Positions 16,574 through 25,051 of a stretch of 64,000 nt of DNA are shown here, piece after piece (positions within the stretch are counted from its first letter, which is position 1; each line of letters opens with the position of its first letter). The position numbers and the translations under genes were made by a program. The stretch covers positions 2,418,001-2,482,000 of the forward strand of contig NZ_JAQISN010000001.1 of assembly GCF_037450285.1 (NCBI RefSeq), in the 5' to 3' direction. This DNA comes from Erwinia sp. SLM-02. GTDB lineage: Bacteria; Pseudomonadota; Gammaproteobacteria; Enterobacterales; Enterobacteriaceae. The notes under the pieces are model-generated. The model ran no database searches, was not told the DNA's origin, and saw only the letters and a list, made by a program, of their open reading frames with translations.

Positions 16574-19237
16574 ATGACCACGTATAAGTTTCCGCTGACC
16601 TCCGCCAACGTAACGCGTTTTTTTGTCCTGTTTATTCTGCTGTTACTGCTGGCATCCGGCTTTATGATCCAGAATGCGGTGAGTGCCTGGCTGACGGCCA
16701 GGCACTATGTGATGAACGACATCACCCATGCCATGCAGAAACGTATTGATACTTACCGCTTCGCCACCTGGCAAATCTATGAAAATCTTGCCGCTACCGC
16801 GGCGGGAACCGCGCCGTCTGACAGCCTGCAGGAAACCCGCCTGCGCCCTGACGTTTACGCGCTTGAAAAAAGCCGCCGTAAAACGGAAGCGCTGATTTTC
16901 GGATCGCACGACAGCAGCACGCTGGATATGTCGCTGCGCATGTCCAACTACCTGGATACGCTGTGGGGCGCTGAAAACAGTACCTGGTCGATGTACTTTC
17001 TTAACGGCCAGGATAACAGCCTGATTCTGGTTTCCACTCTGCCGCTGAAAGATATGGCCACCCGCTATAAGGACAGCGCCATCAGCACAATCGTTGAGTC
17101 GCGCCGTGCCGAAATGCTGCAGCAGGCCAACGCGCTGGATGAGCGAGAAAGTTTCTCACCGCTGCGGCGGCTAAGCTGGCAGAACGACCACTATTTCACC
17201 ATGCGTACCACCTTCAACCAGCCGGGTCACCTGGCTACGGTGGTGGCGTTCGATCTGCCGGTCAACGACATCATTCCTGAAACGATGCCGCTGGAGAACT
17301 TCCAGCTACGTCAGGATACCGCTCCGGTGGCAGAAGGCAGCGGGAGCGAAGACAGCAGCGATAAAGCGAGAGTGAACTGGGTAAACCCGAACATTGAAAT
17401 CGCCACCTCGCTGTCCGGCACGCCATTACAGCTGGTTTATCGCGTCCCGGTAACTCAGCTGGCGCTGGATACCCTGCACAACCTGCTCTGGCCGCTGCTG
17501 GCGAACCTCAGCCTGCTGCTGCTGTCGCTGGCCGGTTTGTTCCTGCTGCGTCAGCAGTCGCTGCGCCCCAGCGAGAACCAGAGTGCCGAGCTGGAGTCGC
17601 TACGCCAGCTCAATGAGGAGATTGTCGCCACGCTGCCGGTGGGGCTGCTGGTCTATGATTTTGCCAACAACCGCACCCTGCTGAGTAACAAAATTGCTGA
17701 GCACCTGCTGCCGCACCTGAACCTGCAGAAAATTATCAATATGTCCGATCAGCACCAGGGCGTTCTGCAGGCGACGGTCAACAACGAAGTGTATGAGATC
17801 CGCCACGCGCGCAGCGCCATCTCTCCGAATACCCAGCTGTTTATGATGCGCGATCAGGACCGTGAGCTGCTGGTCAACAAAAAGCTGCAGAAGGCGCAGC
17901 AGGTTCTGGATAAAAATCATCAGGCGCGCCAGCAGCTGCTGCAGAATCTGGGTCATGCTCTCCAGCACCCGCTCAGCGATGTGATTCAGCGCCTGCTGAC
18001 GTTGGGCAGCGATTATGATGTTGAGTCGCTGCATCACTCCCTGGAATCGGCGCAGTCCCTCGCGCGCCTGATCGACGATATCGTGCTGCTTAACCAGCTG
18101 GAAACGCTGGACTGGGCGCCCGAAGTCAGCCAGTTCAGCCTGCAGGTGCTGCTGGATGAACTGGCACAGGACATTCTGCCGGTGATGCGACGCAAAGGCT
18201 TAACGCTGATGATCGCCAACCGTCTGAGCAGCGACGAGCTGCGGCTGGGCGATCGCCGCGCGACGGCCAAAATCCTCTCCACGCTGATGTACTATGCCGT
18301 CACCACCACCACGTGGGGGCGGGTCAGCATCACCGTTGAACCGCTTGCGGATAATCCGGATCGGCTGGCGATTGATATCGTCGATACCGGCTCCGGCCTC
18401 TCCGCTGACGAGATGGTCAATACCGACTTCCCGTTCCTGGGTGAAACGCATCAGGATCGCTTTGGCCAGGCGTCGGGGATGGCATTCTTCCTTTGCAAAC
18501 AGCTGTGCAAACAGCTCGGCGGCCAGTTAGAGATCCACGCAGCGGCGGAAATCGGCTCGCGCTACAGCATTCAGCTGCCGCTGCCGCGTGAACCGCAGCA
18601 GGATCAAGAGGAAAAGCTGCTGGAGGGTGTGAATGCACTCATTGATATTACCGTTGATGACGTGCGTAAAATCGTGGTTCATCAGCTCGAAGACTGGGGC
18701 GCTAACTGCATCACACCGGATGAGCGCTTCTCCGGCCAGGAACATGATGTTCTGGTCACCGACGATCCGGCACGTCTGACGCCGTGGTCGTTACTGCTCA
18801 CGGACGACGAACCCGGCTTTACACTGCTGGCCCACGGCCAGTATCGGGTGAATTTTAACATCAGCAGCGCCATGCAGGATGCATTGCTGCAGCTGATTGA
18901 ACAACAGCTGGCCCAGGAAGAGTCGGTTGAGGACAGCGTGGAACCGCAGGATTTGGCACAGCTTTTTGCCAGCGGTTATTTCCAGCTATTTGTGGACACA
19001 GTACCGGATGATGTCAGGAGGTTGTATAATGAGGCAGCAGACAGGGAATACAGTGCGCTTGCTCAGACTGCACACCGGTTAAAAGGTGTGTTTGCCATGC
19101 TCAACTTGCTCCCCGGCAAGCAGCTCTGCGAAACGCTAGAGCAGCACATCCGCGAATGTAACGATTCATACATTAAAAATACCACCAGTGAAATTGACGC
19201 CTACGTCAACGATCTGCTGCAGCAAGGTAACCCATAA
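16574..19237 (+). CDS. rcsD: RcsD: phosphotransfer protein of the Rcs system
   Basis: 887-aa inner-membrane protein that passes phosphate between RcsC and RcsB. N-terminal membrane helix (FVLFILLLLLASGFMI, about residue 16), a periplasmic domain with RRKTEALIFGSHDSSTL, a second membrane helix near residue 300, a degenerate kinase-like domain lacking the catalytic His box, and a C-terminal HPt domain with the phospho-accepting His in LAQTAHRLKGVFAML (about residue 838). Length and domain order equal E. coli RcsD (890 aa). Next gene rcsB starts 2 bases after its stop. Preceded at 13 bases by an MFS transporter gene, which is unusual. Confidence 0.96.
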   Translation: MTTYKFPLTSANVTRFFVLFILLLLLASGFMIQNAVSAWLTARHYVMNDITHAMQKRIDTYRFATWQIYENLAATAAGTAPSDSLQETRLRPDVYALEKSRRKTEALIFGSHDSSTLDMSLRMSNYLDTLWGAENSTWSMYFLNGQDNSLILVSTLPLKDMATRYKDSAISTIVESRRAEMLQQANALDERESFSPLRRLSWQNDHYFTMRTTFNQPGHLATVVAFDLPVNDIIPETMPLENFQLRQDTAPVAEGSGSEDSSDKARVNWVNPNIEIATSLSGTPLQLVYRVPVTQLALDTLHNLLWPLLANLSLLLLSLAGLFLLRQQSLRPSENQSAELESLRQLNEEIVATLPVGLLVYDFANNRTLLSNKIAEHLLPHLNLQKIINMSDQHQGVLQATVNNEVYEIRHARSAISPNTQLFMMRDQDRELLVNKKLQKAQQVLDKNHQARQQLLQNLGHALQHPLSDVIQRLLTLGSDYDVESLHHSLESAQSLARLIDDIVLLNQLETLDWAPEVSQFSLQVLLDELAQDILPVMRRKGLTLMIANRLSSDELRLGDRRATAKILSTLMYYAVTTTTWGRVSITVEPLADNPDRLAIDIVDTGSGLSADEMVNTDFPFLGETHQDRFGQASGMAFFLCKQLCKQLGGQLEIHAAAEIGSRYSIQLPLPREPQQDQEEKLLEGVNALIDITVDDVRKIVVHQLEDWGANCITPDERFSGQEHDVLVTDDPARLTPWSLLLTDDEPGFTLLAHGQYRVNFNISSAMQDALLQLIEQQLAQEESVEDSVEPQDLAQLFASGYFQLFVDTVPDDVRRLYNEAADREYSALAQTAHRLKGVFAMLNLLPGKQLCETLEQHIRECNDSYIKNTTSEIDAYVNDLLQQGNP

Positions 19238-19238
19238 A

Positions 19239-19889
19239 ATGAATAACCTGAATGTCATTATTGCCGACGACCATCCCATTGTCCTGTTTGGTATTCGTAA
19301 GTCCCTCGAACAAATTGAATGGGTCAACGTCGTAGGGGAATTTGAAGACTCCACGAGTCTGATTAACAGCCTGTCAAAACTTGAAGCGAACGTCCTGATC
19401 ACCGACCTCTCAATGCCAGGGGATAAATACGGCGATGGCATTACGCTTATCAAATACATCAAGCGCCATTATCCGGATCTGTCGATTATCGTTCTGACCA
19501 TGAACAATAACCCGGCAATCCTCAGCGCCGTGCTGGATCTGGATATTGAAGGTATCGTGCTGAAACAGGGCGCGCCAACCGACCTGCCGAAGGCGCTGGC
19601 TGCCCTGCAGAAGGGCAAGAAATATACGCCTGAGAGCGTGGCGAAGCTGCTGGAGAAAATCAGCGCGGGCGGCTATGGCGACAAACGCCTGTCGCCGAAG
19701 GAGAGTGAAGTCCTGCGTCTGTTTGCCGAAGGCTTCCTGGTGACGGAAATTGCCAAGAAACTGAACCGCAGCATCAAAACCATCAGCAGCCAGAAGAAGT
19801 CGGCGATGATGAAGCTGGGCGTGGAAAATGACATTGCGCTGCTGAACTACCTTTCGTCAGTCAGCATGTCTTCCGTCGATAAAGATTAA
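19239..19889 (+). CDS. rcsB: RcsB: capsule and stress response regulator
   Basis: 216-aa NarL/FixJ-type regulator almost identical to E. coli RcsB. Receiver domain with acidic pocket D10-D11, phospho-acceptor D56 (LITDLSMPG) and K109-type VLKQG; LuxR-type HTH from about residue 145 (RLSPKESEVLRLFAEGFLVTEIAKKLNRS). Controls capsule exopolysaccharide, motility repression and acid stress, alone or with partners such as RcsA. Start ATG 19239 is 2 bases after the rcsD stop with AAGGTAA about 8 bases upstream. Confidence 0.98.
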   Translation: MNNLNVIIADDHPIVLFGIRKSLEQIEWVNVVGEFEDSTSLINSLSKLEANVLITDLSMPGDKYGDGITLIKYIKRHYPDLSIIVLTMNNNPAILSAVLDLDIEGIVLKQGAPTDLPKALAALQKGKKYTPESVAKLLEKISAGGYGDKRLSPKESEVLRLFAEGFLVTEIAKKLNRSIKTISSQKKSAMMKLGVENDIALLNYLSSVSMSSVDKD

Positions 19890-19899
19890 TCGACTGCGG

Positions 19900-19919
19900 G
19901 GCGGCCCTTTCGGGTCGCC
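19900..19919. terminator. Hairpin between convergent rcsB and rcsC
   Basis: 8-bp stem GGCGGCCC/GGGTCGCC (one G-T pair, loop TTTC) ten bases past the rcsB stop and eleven before the rcsC stop. T-rich bases (CTTTGTTTT) follow on the plus side only. Probably shared by both genes. Confidence 0.55.
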
Positions 19920-19930
19920 TCCTCTTTGTT

Positions 19931-22867
19931 TTAACCTGCCCTGCCCTTTCTCACCCGCTCAGCATAGAACGCCAGCGCCTGCTGCAGAACATCCATCGTC
20001 ACCGGCTTCGACAGGCAGTTATCCATCCCGGCTTCCATACAGCGCTGCTTCTCTTCGGCCAGCGCGTTAGCGGTCACCCCAACCACCGGGAACGTTTGCC
20101 CCAGCTGGCGCAAACGCTGGGTCAGGCGATAGCCGTCCATATTCGGCATATTGACGTCCGTTAACACAATGTCGATTTCGCTGCGGCTGATAACGTTCAG
20201 CGCATCCACCCCGTCCTGGGCCGTTTTCACCCGGTAGCCCAGCGATCCCAGCTGATCCGACAGCAGCATGCGGTTTATCGGATGATCGTCCACCACCAGA
20301 ATCAAAATATCGTCGTTGCTGACCGCACGCTGCTCGGCGGCTACGGCCTGCGGCAGGTCGGCGGGTAGCTCGACCTCAACGCGGTAGATGCGACCCAGCA
20401 GCGCCACCAGCTCATGAGGGGCGATGGTACTGTAGATCCAGCGCCCGGCAATCAGCTCCTGCGGTGCCCCGTTGTGTCCGGCATCAAAGCGGATCACCGC
20501 GCGCACGTCGCTGTCCGGCTGGAAATCATGGTCGGTAATCACCACATCATCCTCGCCGTATTCGCCTTCATAGCGGTGCACCTGAATGCCCTGCTGCGGC
20601 AGCGAGCGGCACAGGAAATCGGCCAGCGTATCGTTACGTATGGCCAGCCAGCAGTGTTTATCCTGCAGGCCGGCGTGCAGCACCGGCGGAACGACCCGGC
20701 TGCTGTAGAGAGGAATGCGAATAATAAACTGGCTCCCCATACCCGGCTCGGAGTCCACTTCAATATCACCGTCCATCATATTGATCAGCTTCTCACAGAT
20801 AGCCAGCCCCAGCCCGGTTCCCTGGAAGTTACGCTGCACGCCGCTGCCCACCTGGAAGAACGGATCGAACAGCTTGATCACCTCTTTAGCCGGGATCCCC
20901 ACGCCGGTATCGCGTACGCGAAACGCCAGATAACCGTCGCGAACGTAGACATGCAGAACAATCCCGCCGGTATGGGTAAATTTGATGGCGTTATTCAGCA
21001 GGTTAGAGAGTACCTGCTGCAGGCGCATCGGATCGCCATTCATCGTTACCGGCACGTCGCTGTCGATATAGCACCACAGCGTCAGCCGCTTCTTAATCAC
21101 CATCGCCAGGTAGTTAGAGGTGATGTGCGTCACCACTTCGCGCGGCGAGAACTCGCGCGGCTCAATTTTCAGCTGTTCCGATTCAATTTTGGAGAAGTCG
21201 AGGATATCGCTGATGATCTTCAGCAGCAGGCTGGATGAGTTGTTCATCGCGGTCACCAGCGACTCAACGCCCTGCGGCAGGCTTTTGGTCTGCAGGAGGT
21301 CGAGGTTACCGATAATGCCATACAGCGGCGTGCGCAGCTCGTGGCTGACGGTGGCCAGGAACATCGACTTCGACTGGCTCGCCTGCTCTGCCGCCTGCGC
21401 CATTTCCTGCAGGGATTCTTCCATCTTCACGCGCGCGCTGACGTCCACCAGCACGCAGATGGCGACGTTCTCGTTACGGTAGCGGGAGTGGACGAAGCTG
21501 ATTTGCAGGTTGGTATTGCTGCCGGTCAGCACATCCACCAGATTCGCCTGCTGACCGCAGATAATTTCGGTCAGCCGCTGCCTGTCTTCCTGCGTCAGTA
21601 TCGTGAGGTAGTTATGTGCCAGCTCGTTACTCAGGATGTTGGTGCCGTCGCTGGTGCGCAGGATGCAGATCCCCACCGGCGCGGAGGCCACGATTTTACG
21701 GTTAAACTGCTCGTGTTCTTCCAGCCGATGCGCGTTATCCTCCGCCGGTAAAAACATCCGCCGTTCCAGCAGCCAGGCCAGGGTAAACAGGATCAGTGCG
21801 CTGATCAGATTCAGCAGGACGGCATTGATGATGAGGATTTTCAGCTGTTCCACCATCACGTCGGTGGGAACGGAATACACCACGCTCAGGGACGAGGGCG
21901 GCAGGCTTTTCTTCATGATTAGCTGTTTATAACCCTGAACGTAGCCAAACCAGCCGTCGTCGTCGGGTAAATCGTCGGAAGAAAACGCCGGCCCGCTGCG
22001 GGCGGAAGACAGCACGCGCTGGTTATCCTCATCGACCAGCGTGGCCGTCACCGGCAGGCTGCCCGGGGTAATAAAATCGTCCATGCGGATGGTCTGCTCA
22101 ATGCCAAGCAGCGCAGCCACTTTATTCGCGACGTAAACCGGCGTCATCATGTAGTAGTAACCCACGCCGGGCTGCGCGGCCGGAGCCACCCAGAAGATAC
22201 TGCTTTTACGCTCATCCTCATTGCCGTTGCGGTACCTGAGAATACGCTCATTCAGCAGCTTTAAGGCCCGTTCACGATCCACCGAAGCATTACCGACGCC
22301 AAAGTCGGCCAGGCACTGGCTTTCACCGCCGACAAAGAACACCCGGTTCAGATCGTAGGCCGTGGCAAAGTTATCCTTCCAGTAATGCAGGAAGTAGCTG
22401 AGGGATTCGAGCGAGCTGCGCCACGTATTGCTCATCGCGCTACAGTCCGAGTCCGCATAAAGCGGATAAAACTGCGGAGTGGCGGTTTTTCCGGGAAACA
22501 CGCCGCTTAACAGGTCAAGCCCGTTGCTGGCGGCATTCAGCCGGTTCTCGGCGATAAATTTGAGTTCGCGGGTGATATCCGCGGAGTGCCGGACGTACCA
22601 CTGCGTTTGATCGTAGCTGGCGTTAAACTCCTGACGGACCTGCGATTCTCTCTCATGCAGTATGTTGATAATGTAAAACGCGGTCAGCAGAGCACCCAGC
22701 GTCCACAGCATCAGCGCCAGCGCGCGGAACAGATAGCGGGAAATTCTTAACGTGGTGCGGAAAGAGACGAGATATTTCAAATGGAACCCACTGACGTCCG
22801 TAACAGGCTGATGGTAGAAAACGTGCCGATACAGTAGCGCCAGCCTGCTTAAAAAGCCAGTTTGCAC
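19931..22867 (-). CDS. rcsC: RcsC: hybrid sensor histidine kinase of the Rcs system
   Basis: Hybrid kinase: two membrane helices flanking a periplasmic domain, a PAS-like region, His kinase box FLATVSHELRTPLYG, ATPase N and G boxes (NNAIKFTHTGG, DTGVGIPAK, GTGLGLAICEKL), an RcsC-ABL domain and a C-terminal receiver with phospho-acceptor Asp in IVLTDVNMPNMDGYR. It phosphorylates or dephosphorylates RcsB through RcsD in response to envelope stress signalled by RcsF/IgaA. The start is uncertain: the longest frame opens at GTG 22867 (978 aa), but TTG 22780 gives LKYLVSFRTTL, matching the E. coli start MKYLASFRTTL, and exactly 949 aa, the E. coli length. Neither has a good ribosome site. An AraC-type gene ends 7 bases upstream of the GTG. 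Confidence 0.96.
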   Translation of the reverse strand: MQTGFLSRLALLYRHVFYHQPVTDVSGFHLKYLVSFRTTLRISRYLFRALALMLWTLGALLTAFYIINILHERESQVRQEFNASYDQTQWYVRHSADITRELKFIAENRLNAASNGLDLLSGVFPGKTATPQFYPLYADSDCSAMSNTWRSSLESLSYFLHYWKDNFATAYDLNRVFFVGGESQCLADFGVGNASVDRERALKLLNERILRYRNGNEDERKSSIFWVAPAAQPGVGYYYMMTPVYVANKVAALLGIEQTIRMDDFITPGSLPVTATLVDEDNQRVLSSARSGPAFSSDDLPDDDGWFGYVQGYKQLIMKKSLPPSSLSVVYSVPTDVMVEQLKILIINAVLLNLISALILFTLAWLLERRMFLPAEDNAHRLEEHEQFNRKIVASAPVGICILRTSDGTNILSNELAHNYLTILTQEDRQRLTEIICGQQANLVDVLTGSNTNLQISFVHSRYRNENVAICVLVDVSARVKMEESLQEMAQAAEQASQSKSMFLATVSHELRTPLYGIIGNLDLLQTKSLPQGVESLVTAMNNSSSLLLKIISDILDFSKIESEQLKIEPREFSPREVVTHITSNYLAMVIKKRLTLWCYIDSDVPVTMNGDPMRLQQVLSNLLNNAIKFTHTGGIVLHVYVRDGYLAFRVRDTGVGIPAKEVIKLFDPFFQVGSGVQRNFQGTGLGLAICEKLINMMDGDIEVDSEPGMGSQFIIRIPLYSSRVVPPVLHAGLQDKHCWLAIRNDTLADFLCRSLPQQGIQVHRYEGEYGEDDVVITDHDFQPDSDVRAVIRFDAGHNGAPQELIAGRWIYSTIAPHELVALLGRIYRVEVELPADLPQAVAAEQRAVSNDDILILVVDDHPINRMLLSDQLGSLGYRVKTAQDGVDALNVISRSEIDIVLTDVNMPNMDGYRLTQRLRQLGQTFPVVGVTANALAEEKQRCMEAGMDNCLSKPVTMDVLQQALAFYAERVRKGRAG

Positions 22868-22874
22868 CGCTGGC

Positions 22875-23855
22875 TCAGGTTAATTCAGTCTGTTCCGAAG
22901 AAGATTTCCGCCATTCCGATGGCGTAGTGCCGCACACCCGGCGGAATTCACGATTAAAGTTGGATTTAGTCTGGAATCCGACCTCTTCCATAATCTCAAT
23001 AATGGATCCCTCTTCACTGCGCAGCCGCGTGCAGGCCTCCCTAATCCGCCAGCCGTTGACGTACTGCGACACGCTTTGCTGGCACAGTGCATTAATCGCT
23101 GCTGAAACCCCGCGCGCCGGGATCCCCGCTTTACGTGCCAACAGCGCCAGATTCAAATCCGCCCGTCGGTAAAGCCCTTCCTTCATCAGTCCCTCAACGC
23201 GCAGCAGAATAGCGCGATCGCCGGTTTCGGGCTGTCTGGGCACCGTCGGCTCAGGCGACGTGTCATTTTCCGGTGCCAGCACCAGCGCCAGCGATAACAC
23301 CGCACAAACCAGCAGATTGCCGCAGAACAGCAATACCTGAACCCCTGCCCCGCTGGCCACGTAAACCAACAGCGAAACGGCCACGTCCAGCAGCGCCACC
23401 GCAATCAGCATCATCGCCAGCATGCGCCAGGTTTTCACGGTCAGGGCGCTGCGCTCCAGCGCTACCGCCGGCAACGCATCTCCCCCTCTCCTGAGGGAAA
23501 ACAGCATCACGCCCGCGCAGGAAAACCAGATAAGCGGCATCAATACATCTATCGCCTGCGGCAGTCCGACGATGGCCGCCGCCATCAGCATCACCGGCAG
23601 CACGCTCCATCCGTAGCGCAGTGGCTTACCCTGCTGCTCCATCAGAGCCAGCAGGCCAGCGACCGGCAGCATAGCCCCGGTGATCGGCTGGAGCCGATGC
23701 CAGCCCCCGCTGTTTAACAGCGTGCCGATCCCGGCGTTCAGGCTGTGTATCAGGCACAGCAGCAGCAGCATGCGCCACACCCATCCCGCCCGCCAGCGTT
23801 TCACCAGCAGCAGCAAACAGAGCAGGCTCAACAGAAAATTAATCGGTATTAACAT
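22875..23855 (-). CDS. Membrane-anchored AraC-family transcription regulator
   Basis: 326-aa protein with an N-terminal half of six or seven hydrophobic segments (residues 1-200, starting MLIPINFLLSLLCLLLLVKR) and a C-terminal AraC-type double HTH (about 225-320) ending IIEIMEEVGFQTKSNFNREF and FRRVCGTTPSEWRKSS. This layout is known for integral-membrane AraC regulators that sense a membrane or periplasmic signal. It is divergent from a secreted alpha/beta hydrolase gene 79 bases away, the likely regulatory target. It is on the same strand as, and just upstream of, rcsC, so some rcsC transcript may start at its promoter. Not part of the E. coli backbone here. Ligand and targets unknown. Confidence 0.85.
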   Translation of the reverse strand: MLIPINFLLSLLCLLLLVKRWRAGWVWRMLLLLCLIHSLNAGIGTLLNSGGWHRLQPITGAMLPVAGLLALMEQQGKPLRYGWSVLPVMLMAAAIVGLPQAIDVLMPLIWFSCAGVMLFSLRRGGDALPAVALERSALTVKTWRMLAMMLIAVALLDVAVSLLVYVASGAGVQVLLFCGNLLVCAVLSLALVLAPENDTSPEPTVPRQPETGDRAILLRVEGLMKEGLYRRADLNLALLARKAGIPARGVSAAINALCQQSVSQYVNGWRIREACTRLRSEEGSIIEIMEEVGFQTKSNFNREFRRVCGTTPSEWRKSSSEQTELT

Positions 23856-23934
23856 GGGACTCTATCGCGATCGAGGACGCCAGGCGCCGCTAACAGGCTG
23901 ATAATAAGCTCTTTATACACAAGGAAATAACTTA

Positions 23935-24936
23935 ATGCGCCTGTTTATTTACCTGGTCCTTTTACTTATTCCCGTTAGCGGCTGGAGCTACGATGTGGCA
24001 AGCAGACTGGAAACTCTGGAAAACGTCTCCCCGGGGCGGGATCTGAAAGTGCGGATTTTTTATCCCACCCTGAGCAGAGGCGAACCGCAGTTACTCGGCA
24101 GCAGCAGGGTTTTTACCGGTTACAGAGCGATTCCCGATGCGCCGATAGCCAGCGGTCGTTTCCCGCTGATTGTGTTAAGCCACGGCAGCGGGGGCAGTAA
24201 TACCAGCCTGGCCTGGCTTGCCACGGCGCTGGCAGAGCGTGGCGCTATCGTGATGGCGGCCAGTCACCCCGGAAGCACCACCGGGGATTCACGCCCCGAA
24301 ACGGATCTGACGCTGCAAACACGCGATCTGTCGTTAATGCTGGATCACTATCTTACTGATACCGCATGGAAAAACGCGATTGATGCAACGAAAATCGGCG
24401 CGGCAGGCCACTCCAAAGGCGGTTACAGCGTGCTGGCGCTGGCGGGGGGATTAATTAACCGCCAGGGCTTAAATCATTACTGTGGGGCTATGCCGCAGAT
24501 GCCGGACTGCCGTTTTTACAGGCAAAACGGCATACAGCTTGAGAAAACCGACGATGCCCGCCTCGCGGCCAGCTATCGGGATCCGCGTGTCAAATTTGTT
24601 ATCGCGCTCGATCCGGGGATGAGCTACGTCTTAACGCCGGAAAGCCTGAAGGCCATTTCCATTCCGGTGCTGACCATTGCCGCAGGCTATTACAGTCGAC
24701 CAACGGGGAAAATGACCCTGGGGACGGAGAAAATATCCACTCCGCGAATAGTCATGCAGCAGGCCGGGCACTTTGATTTCCTGCCGGTGTGTCAGCCGAC
24801 GGCAGAGGAGATTCTGGCTGAAGAAGGGGAAACTTTTATCTGCGATACTCCCGCATCGGAGCGGGAGCAGATTCACCGGCAGACGGTCACCGCAGTGACG
24901 GTGTTTCTGCAGCAGGCGGGGATGATAGGACGGTGA
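23935..24936 (+). CDS. Exported alpha/beta hydrolase (dienelactone hydrolase / PAF-acetylhydrolase-like)
   Basis: 333-aa protein with a signal peptide (MRLFIYLVLLLIPVSGWS) and an alpha/beta-hydrolase fold. The oxyanion-hole segment LIVLSHGSGGS (about residue 79) and nucleophile elbow AAGHSKGGYS (Ser about residue 160) are clear; AGHFDFL near residue 280 probably supplies the catalytic His. Predicted to be periplasmic or secreted; cleaves an ester or small acyl substrate, identity unknown. Divergent from the membrane AraC-type regulator and so likely regulated by it. Preceded by AAGGAAATAA about 7 bases before ATG 23935. Confidence 0.82.
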   Translation: MRLFIYLVLLLIPVSGWSYDVASRLETLENVSPGRDLKVRIFYPTLSRGEPQLLGSSRVFTGYRAIPDAPIASGRFPLIVLSHGSGGSNTSLAWLATALAERGAIVMAASHPGSTTGDSRPETDLTLQTRDLSLMLDHYLTDTAWKNAIDATKIGAAGHSKGGYSVLALAGGLINRQGLNHYCGAMPQMPDCRFYRQNGIQLEKTDDARLAASYRDPRVKFVIALDPGMSYVLTPESLKAISIPVLTIAAGYYSRPTGKMTLGTEKISTPRIVMQQAGHFDFLPVCQPTAEEILAEEGETFICDTPASEREQIHRQTVTAVTVFLQQAGMIGR

Positions 24937-25001
24937 GTTGAATCGCTGAAGGCAATATACACAACAGATTTCTTCTTCCAGTCTTCAATTTTTGGCAATA
25001 A

Positions 25002-25029
25002 AAAAGCCGGTTCATCTGAACCGGCTTTT
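25002..25029. terminator. Bidirectional terminator between the hydrolase gene and gyrA
   Basis: Perfect 13-bp stem (25002-25014 with 25017-25029) with A's on the left arm and T's on the right, so it works on either strand. It lies 23 bases past the gyrA stop on the minus strand and about 70 bases past the hydrolase stop on the plus strand. Confidence 0.88.
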
Positions 25030-25051
25030 CGGAGCGCTAAAGCATCAACGA

